Source: Branchiostoma belcheri (Eukaryota; Chordata; Leptocardii; Amphioxiformes; Branchiostomatidae). From it: 64,000 nt of DNA. The stretch lies in the NCBI RefSeq assembly GCF_001625305.1, contig NW_017802392.1:1017623-1081622 (forward strand). The letters run 5' to 3'. Under the pieces are notes generated by a model. It saw only the letters and a program-made list of their open reading frames with translations, was not told the DNA's origin and ran no database searches. How positions within the stretch are numbered: the first letter of the stretch is position 1; each line of letters begins with the position of its first letter. Positions 31,319 to 42,540 of this stretch are shown here, piece by piece. The position numbers and the translations under genes are program-made.

Positions 31319-32359
31319 ATTATTTTTCAAATTTTTTATTCACATTAATTTATTAAGGCAAAAAGCATATATTGCTTATTTGACGCATTCTACTAAACAT
31401 GAAAAGTGTAAAACACGATGACAAAATACATACATAATTACAAATTGGGTAAAAGAAAAAATGAGTATCAACAAAAGTAATTGGTGATCTATTAATTACA
31501 AGGATCTACCAATACAGTAAATAAAGTTTTGAACTACTTTAAAGACATTACAGCTTTGTAAAGGTGTGAGTGATGTGGACACTCTTAGCAGTAATTATCA
31601 TTTGAAAAATCAACTGTCATTGAGATGCTGTAGCTCTACTGTGTTGGAAAGATATGATAACAGAGTACTTCTGTGACTAGTATAAGTTTCCATCATATAT
31701 CATTGTTGCAAGAGTCATATTAATTTCGGCACAAAGATGTTCAAAATCAAAGATATTCTTAGCACTTAAAATATTAATAGTGTTGACACCTTGGAGGTGG
31801 ATCGGTAGACATAGTAATGTGTCATCAGTGTCTATCATCTCGGATCGGCGTACTGAGTGCAAATCGAGCAGTCTTGGAGGACATACATCTGGTTATTGCC
31901 ATCGATCTTGCAGATGAGAATAATTATCATTGCTCAAAAGATGCATGGGCAGAGTATAGTAATGTATCTAACCGTTTTTAAATAATGACAAACGTAGTAG
32001 TAATGGCAGTATAATTTGTTCAGACAGCAGTTGTCTGTTTTCTATATTGCTGTGTTGTACCGTCCTTGACACTGTACAAGCAATTGGGCATGGTTTCGCA
32101 AATAAAGTTATAATTATATCTAAATTGCAGTTTATATATCATACACTGCAGTTTTCAAGAACCAAATGTAGCAAATTCGTGGTATTTCTGGTTAATTACC
32201 ATTACATCAAATTTTGTATTTAGGAACACATGGCTAAGTATTCATATCTTGAGGCTTTGATAGCAGAAAATCCATTTTATAGTGTAATTGTGTTATATAC
32301 TGTTCTACAGAAACTAAAAGCGTACGATATAAACCAAATGAGAAGTATAGATCTTTTGA
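31319..32359. other. No gene seen
   Basis: AT-rich unique sequence between the two duplicated segments. Confidence 0.4.
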
Positions 32360-33903
32360 TTTTGATATCGTTTTCTAATCATGCTTTACTATATCATTAT
32401 GCAATTTCTTTTTATACGAATTGTATCTGATCCCGTATTTCTATCATATAGAGTCATTAAGCATATGGCCATAACTAATATACAACAAGTAATAGTTAGG
32501 ATAGCAGATTATCGAATATACAACAAGTAATAGTTAGAATAGAATCTGTATCATTATCTTTATGACTTGAATATATCGAGATTATTGCAAAATATTCCAA
32601 TCAAAAGAATGAATGAAAAATAAATGGCCAAATGCATGAATCATGGGATAAATATCTACAAAAAATCGAGAAGGGCTTTTACTCATCAGTAACGTTTTCA
32701 TTAAGCTTTTCATCCCTAAATCACAACGTGGGGTACGGCAGAGTGCTCGAACCAAGAGCTCCCAGGTTCGGGTTCGATCAAAATGACCCCAGAGAGAACT
32801 ACAATAGACCGTGAATAAACGTATCATTTCATAGTGTTGGTTTAGCCAATATGGCAATACACTTGGCAGAAAGTACCTTTTTACTACACCAACCTTTTTA
32901 CCTGAGTTTTTTTTTAGTACATCTTAATAAGCAATTTGTCATCTGACGTTATCATGGATGAATTTTTTTGTCATGTATTTACTTAATTGTTATCATTTGT
33001 TATCATTTTGTATGATAACTTAAATATTATGTATTATAATCTCATAGTTTTATTTTTAGTTGTGGTGAAAGCCTTGAATAAAAACAATTGTATCTGCGTT
33101 CCCTTAGCACACTCATTTTCCTTTCTGTCCGGTTTGATTATTTTTTATGTGCAAATAAAATAAAGAAAACGAAAATAAAGAGAACAAAAAAAAGAATACG
33201 AATACGAAACTGCAGATCAGTAGAATTCAGTCATATAGCTCAGTGGACAGTGAAGACAGAGAACTACTTACACATCGAGTAGGAAGAAAATCCCCTGAAA
33301 TATGACTGTTTCTTTGTCCATTAGATATCCATACACACACGGGCCGTGGCATTATAGGACTTTATTTCTCGCACTAAGACGCAGATGGTTCTTTCATGAT
33401 CGTAGAAGGGCCAATTTAAAATAAAATCTGTTTCGTCATCAATATTGTTTGAAATATAATATTTACAACAATTTAATAACTGACGTAATAAAATACTTTG
33501 GTAGTCAATCATTCACCGGCATGATGAAATTGCGGTCACAGAAATTCAAGTCTGCTCTTGACAGCTGCAAATGTGCAATCCTGCAATTATCCTATAACAC
33601 ACGCTAATAAAATCACACCACAACTTCATTGGATTTACCACAAATTAGTAGACGCCTCTGGCACCAATGGCCTTTTACTGCCGAAGAGTCAGTTCTATTA
33701 CGGGAAGTAGAACTATATTATAAGCAATAAGATTACCAGCTGGTATGGGTATATCAAAATTCTACAAGTTCAACGGGTACTATGTCTTGCATTTTGTTGA
33801 AGATAACTACAAACTAAGAACTAGTACAAAATAACATAAAGTATTGCACTGCTGACAGGACGGTCATGTGTACGTAAGAGTCATTGCACGAGAAAACCAG
33901 GCA
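32360..33903. repeat. Duplicated segment, copy 2
   Basis: Counterpart of 29881-31318 in the same orientation. It contains extra sequence near its left part (a repeated ATAGTTAG.ATAG.. motif at 32487-32545) and lacks the 40-bp internal duplication of copy 1. It carries a SINE head at 32715-32785 and a tRNA-like sequence at 33230-33306. Confidence 0.75.
33230..33306 (+). tRNA. tRNA-like sequence, second copy
   Basis: Same structure as 30611-30687, including the 7-bp acceptor pairing and the TAGCTCAGTGG box. The few differences (ACAG for AGAG, TGAAG for TAAAG) weaken the D-stem. Probably a pseudogene carried by the duplication. Confidence 0.3.
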
Positions 33904-34554
33904 GAGGTCAGATGATGGGGGTTCGCCAAATCGACTCAAACTTTGTATGTGAGATGGGTATGGGGAACTATGAACAGCCATATATTTAAAACCCTCCAGA
34001 TATTTTTCATCATGTAGATCTGGGACCCCCCCTCCGAGAGCCTCCGAAATCAAGTAATTCATAGCTTAAAATTACTGAACTCGCGATGGCTGCACTGATA
34101 ATCCTGATAAAGACATGGTTAAAACGTTTATACTACCACATAGCAAAGCATTTCTAGCTTTACAGACTTAAAGTAAAAGAGGACACCTTGAAGTTATAAG
34201 GGTGTGACACGGGGTTACCCTGTATAAAAAATACCTGCATAATATTAGTAATCATACAGAACAAAATATTTCACAATTTTACAGCTAATCATACCATTCG
34301 TAAAATAAACTACACTACAAGATATTTACTGTTGAAATGCACATCACAAAAAGTACTAAGTTCAGTTATTAATGAATTTAATTGTAACTGTAATTTTCAA
34401 CAAATTCTGGTAATGCTTTATAAGTAGATATACAAAACATGTTTTTACACTTTGTAAATCATAATACTACCCTTTAGTATACAATAAACAAAAATCACTC
34501 TCCACATGTGCATGTCATTTTCTTTGCCATAGAGCCTGTAATGCGCATATTGAA
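33904..34554. other. No gene seen
   Basis: AT-rich; a GGGACCCCCCCTCCGAGAG stretch at about 34021 is the only GC-rich block. Confidence 0.35.
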
Positions 34555-34680
34555 ATGGCTTCAATGAACGGGAACTCTCACATAGACTGTTTATGTCCAC
34601 ACGTATTTACCCATTCAAACCACGTAGGCATGAGTCATCAAGGCGTTGTCGCCATGTCTTCACATAATTTCCCATTAATA
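34555..34680 (+). repeat. Truncated copy of a repeat that encodes a short MSHQGVV ORF
   Basis: Matches 51500-51595 and 50213-50320 (GAACGGGAACTC, GGCATGAGTCATCAAGGCG, CGCCATGTCTTCACA), then diverges at TAATTTCCC. Confidence 0.7.
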
Positions 34681-35001
34681 TTTTACCTTAATAACATTAA
34701 TTCGTGTTTAATGAACCTAATTAAGACACCTATAATGTTGCTATGCCATTGCTCTACATAGTTGGAAAAACATTGTGCAATGATATCACTGCGACCTAGT
34801 CGGGGCAGTTTCCTGTGCTCTTTTCGGCCTTCGTTTTCGGAACAAGTTGACTCTTAAAATTTCTGTTTAAGTGACTTAACTTGCAAGAAGACCAACTGTG
34901 TACAGTACGCCTCTCTACATTTCTGTAACATCAGACGGGACGGTCTCCTCAGCACGATCAGCGGACACCAGCAGACCGTCCGCCCGCCCGGACGCGGCGT
35001 G

Positions 35002-35056
35002 ATGGCGGCAAGACTTTTCACGGCTACGATCATCTGCGGGCTGCTGTTTACCACAG
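35002..35056 (+). CDS. First coding exon with signal peptide
   Basis: ATG at 35002 starts MAARLFTATIICGLLFTT, a compact signal peptide (basic n-region, hydrophobic core, small residues at the end). The exon then ends at ACAG|GTATGG (donor after 35056, phase 1). The 100 bp upstream is unusually GC-rich for this region (CCGCCCGCCCGGACGCGG), as expected of a 5' UTR or promoter. It is probably the first exon of a secreted or membrane host gene reading rightwards. No second exon was recognised in the repeat-filled sequence that follows. Confidence 0.5.
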
Positions 35057-35589
35057 GTATGGGATATACTTACTTGTAGGTTTGTAGACAAACATATCAA
35101 GATATATATATATAAAAAGAGGGATAAAATCATAATATTTAAGTTAACGGTTTGATATGTCGAGAATTCTGTTTCTGTTTTAGAGATCGGTATGTTTATA
35201 TAACTAGCAGTGTGTCACAGAACTTTGGCATGTTGATAAGGTTGAAGGTTCTGTCAATGCTTACAGCTACTGATTACTGACCCAGTGGGTCGCAGACAAG
35301 CCGAAATAGGGTCATGCATTAAGTTTCTGTTGACAAATAAATGTTTACATCGCTTGAGGCTGTTTGTCTTGAGATCATTCCATTATTTTGCACATTTTTT
35401 ATCGACTTGGGTGCATACATGTACCTTCTCCCTTAACATAGCTGTGGTCTTACGACAAGCACCGGCACCGGTTAAGTAATATAAAGACAAATGACGTAGA
35501 AAATGTCTAGCGTTGTTTGTTTCTTTCGCATAACGGGTAAACGTCTTTTAGGTGTAGCACATCAGCTTTGTATATGAAAGTACAAGCTG
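35057..35589. other. No gene seen; short (TA)n at 35101
   Basis: Intron-like if the signal-peptide exon is real. Contains a TATATATATATA run (about 35101-35113). Confidence 0.35.
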
Positions 35590-35639
35590 CGTAAGACCGG
35601 ATTACAATGTTTAAGCCACTCACACCGGGAAGGTTCCCT

Positions 35640-35884
35640 GCTCTTTTCGATAAGTGCGGTGGATTCTTTAATGTTTGTGGGGTGTGGCTCTCCCCCAAAC
35701 ACGGGACCTCCATTTAACGTCCTATCCGATGGATGTCCCTAACCAAAGTTAGCTAGTTATTCATTTATACCTGAGTTAAGTGAGAAAAGTCGTGTAAAGT
35801 GCCTTTCCCAAGATAACAAAGTGGGATTCGAACCCGGGATCCCTTGGTTCCGAGCCGAAGACGCTACCGCTATGCCACACGACC
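35640..35884 (-). mobile_element. tRNA-derived SINE
   Basis: On the minus strand TGGCATAGCGG (A-box, 35868-35878) and GGTTCGAATCC (B-box, 35824-35834) are spaced as in a tRNA. They are followed by the body TTGGGAAAGGCACTTTACACG, a CTCACTTAACTCAGGTATAAATG block and a GGACCTCC-GTTTGGGGGAG block. This is a Pol III-transcribed retroposon that depends on a LINE for movement. Other fragments lie at 8510-8705 and about 62890-62935. Confidence 0.7.
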
Positions 35885-36111
35885 CTACAAACTTATTGAG
35901 CTACGTAGGTCGTAGCATTTCTCATCTGTTTTCTTTGTGGACGCGTTTTTTTTCTGACAGGTAACTTGATAAAATGTTTGTGTAATTGCCTCTCATGCGA
36001 AAGCATTTCATAATACAGTTTTGTCTGAATCGAAATGGGGCATATTGTGAGTAAACGCACAGAAATTCTTAAAATTGACATTGTTGCGTGACGTTATTTT
36101 TGTGCCCACCC

Positions 36112-36828
36112 GGTCACGCTGACACCACGCTCCTGCTAAGATGAGTTCAATAGTGTCCCTAACGAGTTTTTTCATCTAATATTTTACAACTTTAGTCTCT
36201 CTTTTGGTGTATCTCCTTCTATTTCGACAAATACTGCGTCTCTTTTACCCTCAACGCTGGATTTTTCGGCAATTTACGGTTAACGCGAAACCCAAGCCGA
36301 ACCCAAGCCATGGCGGACGTCAGTGAGAGTTGAATGCTACACTGTGCAGGACAGTGTGAATAACCTAGAATCGTGCCTTGTCGAATCTATCGCAGATAGG
36401 AAGACTTCCGAGTTGTCAATTCTGCAAAGACTCACTGTACTCAAAGACAGATTAAAGTCAAATAACGAAACCATGTGTGTGCCGGACTTTCCGCTTCAGA
36501 GAAGAGGCAACTCGTTAAAGATATTGCGCGGTTGGACAAAGTTTAGTGCGAGCTCGAAACCCAAGTCAAGTCGCTTCAACAAAAGTATGATGAGCTGTCC
36601 AGAGCCTTAAAAATGCACAATCTACCAGTCTACGCGGCCAGACCAAATCAATAGCAACTCAAACAAACCAAGAGTCACCTGATCGCGCCGAGAAACTATT
36701 GAATGTATGAACTGGTCAATGTAAATGTGCACAACCGGTTCCAAGCTCTGGAAGTTAACAACGAGACCCAAGAAGTCATCAACGAGAACCGAAACAACAG
36801 CTCAGTTTCAAACATAAGTGCGAAATAT
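36112..36828 (+). mobile_element. 5' end and ORF1-like region of a LINE-like element, broken
   Basis: After the 5' block shared with 13074-13276, an ATG (36310) opens MADVSES, then a stop. Downstream frames contain SASEKRQLVKDIARLDKV and ETQVKSLQQKYDELSRALK, a coiled-coil heptad pattern typical of LINE ORF1 proteins. The frame shifts several times. The end near 36828 abuts another LINE's 3' end in the opposite orientation. Confidence 0.45.
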
Positions 36829-37380
36829 ATATGACTGGTTTATTTGCAAGAAAAAGATACTACATACATAGTACAGTAAGTTGGAATCTTTTTTGCAGCC
36901 GAGAGGCTGAATTAAGCAGCTTTTACAGTTACAAACATCTAGTACATATTTTAAAAATGCAAAGCACGGCATATACATAGCGTGTGCATAAACATCAATT
37001 TTTGCGGTAGACTAGTGTATATTTTATGTTAAAATTACAACTACTAATTCAGTTACAAATTACATAAGTATTACTGTCAATAATAATGTACGATTACATC
37101 TATACAACTGAAATAAAATATAATCTATATTGCAAGGGTATCCAATATATTCAGCATTGTGGGAACAGGGGTACTTAAGTATCTCTTTGTCCCAGTAGAC
37201 AGTCTGTAGCGCCGTGTTTGCCTTAGCTGCATGTTATGTGAGTGGTTACTAACTGGATGTAGCCAGGGGGCGTGCCTAGACTTCGTAGCTGAGAGGGCAA
37301 AGTCCCGGCACAGGGTCAGTCTGCGTTAAAGCAGACGTTGGAGGTGAAGAGTTAGCAGGGCCTCGGAGTACGAGTGATAG
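36829..37380 (-). mobile_element. LINE C-terminus and 3' UTR fragment
   Basis: The minus strand at 37140-37380 reads YHSYSEALLTLHLQRL, then LTLCRDFALSATKSRHAPWL, then RRYRLSTGTKRYLSTPVPTM. This is the Y..AL..L.L..L..RR..LC..FA pattern at the end of CR1-like polyproteins. It is followed by a 3' UTR with a hairpin (CAGCCTCTCGGCTG at 36898-36911 region) and an A/T-rich end at 36829. The family differs from the 54-61 kb elements. Confidence 0.65.
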
Positions 37381-37399
37381 CTTCTACCCCTTTTATTAC

Positions 37400-39248
37400 C
37401 CCCATGAAATGTTTCATGGAGGTTATATTTACCTCCATGAAATGTGTCATGGAGGTTATATTTTCAGTTGCGTTTATCTGTCCGTCCGTCCGTCTGTCTG
37501 TTGGTCAACAAGATAACTCAAGAACGCCTGGATGGATGGGTTTCATACTTGGTGTGTTGGTAGGGTGTGACGAAAACTGGAAATGATGAGATTTTGGTCC
37601 CCCTAGTGGCTTCCCTTGGTACTGCAGCACAACTTCCGGTTTTGATATCTCACGATCTGGACATGCTAGGGTCATGAAATTTTGATGGAAGGTAGCTCTC
37701 GTGCTTGGGAAGAAGTCATATGAGTTTGGGCCCCCTAGCGGCCTGTTCTGGAACTGCAGGGCACTTTCTGGTGAAATGTTTAAAAGCCAATAAGTCCAGA
37801 CAGGAACAACATATTTTCATTATTTTTGGTGAGTAGGTAGCTGAGAGAGATGTACATAATTAAATGCAAATTATGAAAATGAGGATTGTATTTGCATAAT
37901 TAATTAGGAAATTCTATAATTACAGTGTTTTACATTATCTCGCGATCTGGACATGCTAGGGTCATGAAATTTTGATGGAAGGTAGCTCTCGTGCTTGGGA
38001 AGAAGTCATATGAGTTTGGGCCCCCTAGCGGCTTGTTCTTGAACTGCAGTGCACTTTCTGGCGAAACGTTTAAAAGCCAATAAGTCCAGACAGGAACAAC
38101 ATATTTTCATTATTTTTGGTGTGTAGGTAGCTGATAGAGAGATGTACATAATTAAATGTAAATTATGCAAATGAGGACTTTATTTGCATAATTAATGAGG
38201 AAATTCTATAATTACAGTGTTTTACATTATACTATGTAACCTATGGCAGGCGGAACTTCAACAGATACTAATTATGCAAATGATGACCTAATCTGCATAA
38301 TTAATGTGAAAATTGTATGATTTCGTAATGGTGAATGATGAGAATGTCATACTTGGGACATCTGTAAATTAATCAAAAGTTAACATACATCACGATGCAT
38401 ATATCATGTTAATGCAGAGGTCATTTGAACAATTAAAGAAGAAATTTACATTTACATATCAAGATCATATTTCATGGAGGTATGAAATCTCGGAATTCTA
38501 GTTTCAGTTGTGTTTATCTGTCCGTCCGTCCGTCTGTCTGTCTGTTGGTCAACAAGATAACTCAAGAACGCCTGGATGGATGGGTTTCATACTTGGTGTG
38601 TTGGTAGGGTGTGACGAAAACTGGAAATGATGAGATTTTGGTCCCCCTAGTGGCTTCCCTTGGTACTGCAGCACAACTTCCGGTTTTGATATCTCACGAT
38701 CTGGACATGCTAGGGTCATGAAATTTTGATGGAAGGTAGCTCTCGTGCTTGGGAAGAAGTCATATGAGTTTGGGCTCCCTAGCAGCTTGTTCTGGAACTG
38801 CAGGGCACTTTCTGCCGAAATGTTTAAAAGCCAATGAGTCCAAACAGGAACAATATATTTTCATTATTTTTGGTGTGTAGGTAGCTGAGAGAGAGATGTA
38901 CATAATTAAATGTAAATTATGCAAATGAGGATTTTATTTGCATAATTAATGAGGAAATTCCATAATTACAGTGTTTTACATTATACTATGTAACCTATGG
39001 CAGGCGGAACTTCAACAGATACTAATTATGCAAATAATGACCTAATTTGCATAATTAATGTGAAAATTCTATGATTTCGTAATGGTGAATGATGAGAATG
39101 TCATACTTGGGGACATCTGTAAGTTAACATACATCACGATGCATATATCATGTTAATGCAGAGGTCATTTGAACAATTAAAGAAGAAATTTACATTTACA
39201 TATCAAGATCATATTTCATGGAGGTTTGAGATTTCGGAATTCTAGTTT
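37400..39248 (+). repeat. Tandem array of about 1-kb repeat units with internal 285-bp duplication
   Basis: Unit 1 (37400-38510) and unit 2 (38500-39248) share the start (GTTTATCTG(TCCG)n(TCTG)n, AACAAGATAACTCAAGAACGCC) and the end (TTTCATGGAGGT.TGA.AT.TCGGAATTCTAGTTT). Within unit 1 the stretch from GATCTGGACATGCTAGGG to ACAGTGTTTTACATTA is present twice (about 37650 and 37935). ACCTCCATGAAA at the left and TTTCATGGAGGT at the right form inverted ends. The same family, split, flanks the insertion at 53.7-57.9 kb. Ends in CTAG|T with a nearby hairpin suggest a non-autonomous Helitron-like element, but this is inference. Confidence 0.7.
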
Positions 39249-39284
39249 AATTTACATATTTTTTGTAAAACAGACTGTATCAAT

Positions 39285-40240
39285 GTTGTTGGATATTGTA
39301 ATTGAATGCTCGGATGGGGACACGGTTTTACTTATTCTTTCATTTGCGATGAAAACGTTCCGCCGCAGCGGAAGTAAGAGTTCGGCATTTGGAACATTTA
39401 TGGCCTCGGCTCTAAATTAGAAGACGTAGATTTCTTAGCACATGTTAGAAAATTTGATTTATTTTCGCTTCTAGAAACTTGGACTACAGGAAATACAAAA
39501 ATTGACGTTTCAGATTACAGCTACTTCAACTTAACAGAACAAAGATTAAACGAGCGCTGCGCGCAGTGGGGGGGGGGGTATTATCTTTTTCTATAGAAAT
39601 GAATATAAAAACACGTTAAACAAGTACCGTCCACGTCCTCAGATATCATCTGGGTAAGAATAGACCGCGAAGTTTTAGAACTGTCTAAAGATCTTTTTAT
39701 TTGCAGTGTGTATGTTAGCCCAAGCTCATCCACCACGCATAGAAACTCAGAAAATCATGTTTTAGAAATTCTAGAAAATGAAATCTCCAGACACAGTTCA
39801 CAAGGAAGGTGACTTGAACCCGCGTTCCTGGCAACCTTCAAGACTATGTTAACGATGAAATCCATGACAATGACAATCAATTTAACATTGGCATTTATTT
39901 AAATGTCCCAGGCACTGATATCGTGGACAATTCTTCCTCTTGTGCCACTTCTATTAAGAATTCTATGTTAGACTCCACAATAACAGATAAAGAATTAGAA
40001 ACAGCCATATCCAAATTGAAAAACAACAAGTCTAGTTGTGACGATATGGTAATAAATAAAATGCTTAAATGTGGTAAGCAAATAATTAGGAAACCCCTCT
40101 TACATATATTTAATTCTTTTTTTTGTTTATTTATAGCATTTTCTAGACAGTATTACAGTTGTATGAATAAAGATAAAGTGTACGTGGTGTACAAGAAAAA
40201 AACACAAATAGTAATCCGTTTACAAATGGTTTCCTGATTA
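39285..40240 (+). pseudogene. Non-LTR retrotransposon fragment (endonuclease to RT start), broken
   Basis: Plus-strand frames read LEDVDFLAHVRKFDLFSLLE (followed by TW), then SDIIWVRIDREVLELSKDLF, then SVYVSPSSSTTHR, then a GDLN motif. These are landmarks of the APE-type endonuclease. ITDKELETAISKLKNNKS (40000 region) is the segment that opens the reverse transcriptase domain. Several frameshifts separate the blocks. The copy begins right after the CTAGTTT end of the tandem repeat. Clade not certain (Jockey/RTE/L2-like). Confidence 0.6.
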
Positions 40241-40361
40241 ACGAGATAATTGTGTAGTGTTCCCCATTTTCCCATGTTTCTTTACGTTTTGACAATTCTG
40301 TGCAATAATAAACTCAATCTTACAATAAGTACTAACGAACTTAACAAAACCTTTTAGGCAA

Positions 40362-42540
40362 CTACTTTGGAGCTCTATTTCGGAAAACATAAATCTTTTC
40401 TAGTAGAATAACTGTATTAACAACAGATGGACAATTATCTATGTGACCAAATATAACGTTATAAAGGCTCAGCCTAACCGGGAAGTTGATTTGTTGATTA
40501 ATCCACTGTTCAACATCTTTCCAAAATTTGCTAATTCAGAACAGTGTTCAAAGAGATGCGTATTAGTCTCATCTTCACTTCCACAATATGAACATATTTT
40601 GCTGTCAGCTATTTGCCAATCAAATATTTTTTTTTTCTTTACAGCAAGGAAGTTATGTAAAAGTTTAAATTGGAAAGCTCTAGCGCGTGGATCAATGGTT
40701 GTTTTATAAATAAGACTATAATCTAAACCCCACTCTATACATCTATTAAATGTGTCTTCCCAGTACAGATGAGCCTTGGACCTGAATTCAACTTAGTTTC
40801 TTTCAAGTTAGATAAAAACTATTGATATCCTTATTCATCTTTTGTTTTTAACCACTTTACAATTCTTATTACAGGTCGGTTAACTGTCGGCAACACAATA
40901 ATACTTTGGATGATTTTTTCCACTTAAGTAGGATACATGATAATAATTGGATATAAGTATATTCACTACAAAGTTTATCATATCTATCTATGAATGACTG
41001 ATACGTACAAAACTTTCCGTCATTCTCCAATAAATCATAGATAAAGAGAATTTTCTTTTCTATAAATGCCTCCGAGATAATTGGCGAGCCATCGATCAAT
41101 ATGTTACAATTCAGCCACAGCAATTGGTTTAAAACCTCTATTTTACTGTCAGGTGGCTTTTTCTGAGCCTTTAACCAGGATAACACGACTTCTTGCATAA
41201 ATGTAGTTATAGGTGAGCATTTTGAGGCTACATTGTGAAAATTGACCTGTGTAAATTGCACAAAAGGTATTAAACTTGTGTTGAAATTAAAACTGTGTAT
41301 AAATAACTTACTAATAAACCAATTTCCATTGAAATAGATCATCGGTATTCATGCAGCTTTGAGTGCAAGATTAAAAGCTTCCAGATTAATAAGCTTGAGG
41401 CGACCATATTCATATAAATTATATACAATCTTTCTTTTAACCATCTCAGGTCCAGTTGACCAAAGAAAGTTAAACATCTTTCTTTCATATGCTCTGAAAA
41501 ATTCAATGTCTAGGGAAGGTAATGACATGAACAGGTAGGTAAACTGTGGTACAACCAAAGTATTAATCTAGGTGACTTTTCAATAGACGGACAGTACTTT
41601 TCCTTTCCATGGTTGAAGTATTTTATCAACTTTCCTAAGTTTTTTATATAAAAATTTTCTACAACCAACCTTAGTAATATGTCTTTGGGGATATGAATTC
41701 CTAATAAGTCATTTGGTCCATCAGTCCATCTAGTGGGAAAGTCTAATTGCAATTTAAAATCCGTGCCCTTTAACGGCCCAAGTCTCACCAAACTACATTT
41801 TCCAAAAATTGGGACCAACCCTGAGTTTAGAAAAAAAGTTTTGTAAGTCTGTACAATGCTTCTAGTGTAGCATGATCGGGTTGCATAGAAATGGTGTCGT
41901 CAGCAAACTGGGATAGTTTACATTCTATCTCTCTTAACACAAGTCCTATGATATTTGTATTTGTCCTTATCTTAATTGCTAAAATCTCTACTGACAATAT
42001 AAATAGGTATGGTGATAATGGGCAGCCCTGCCGTACTCCACGATGGAGTTTGAAGGGTGCAGACAAGTAGCCCTGGTTAATAAATCTACTTTTGATATCT
42101 GTATACAACACAGTAATCCAATCCAATAACGACTGTCCAAATCCAAAAGCCTTTAAAGTTTCTAGTACAAAGTCAATTCTACTCTTATCAAAGGCTTTTT
42201 CAAAGTCTGTAATAAACAACAATCCACTTACATTATCTTCATCACAACACTCAATTACTAGTATATGTAGTATTTTCCTAATATTGTCACTAATTGACCG
42301 CCCAGGTAGGAATCCTGTTTGGTCTATATGTATCACATCAGTGATAACGTTTTTCAAACAAAGTGAAATGCATTTGGCAAGTATTCTATTATCACAGGTT
42401 AACAAGGTGACAGGTCTCCAGTTACTTAGACTGGTGGGGTCTTTATAATTTCCTTCAGCGTCATGTTTTAACAGTAATGTGATTATCCCCTCCTTCTGGG
42501 TTTCTGAAAGCTGACCCTTTTCATAGGGGAAAAATGTCAC
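40362..42540 (-). pseudogene. L1/Tx1 ORF2 reverse transcriptase and C-terminal part, broken
   Basis: The RT is open at 41827-42540. It contains NWRPVTLL, QTGFLPGRSISDNI, FITDFEKAFD (motif A aspartates), RGVRQGCPLSPYLF (motif B) and QFADDT (motif C, FADD). A frameshift near 41825 moves the thumb to 41510-41818. Further frames continue at 41349-41558 and 40869-41342, then a zinc motif CSYCGSEDETNTHLFEHC (about 40570-40625) and a final stop at 40362. The order and the CxxC...HxxxxC end are those of L1/Tx1 ORF2. Non-functional. Confidence 0.75.
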
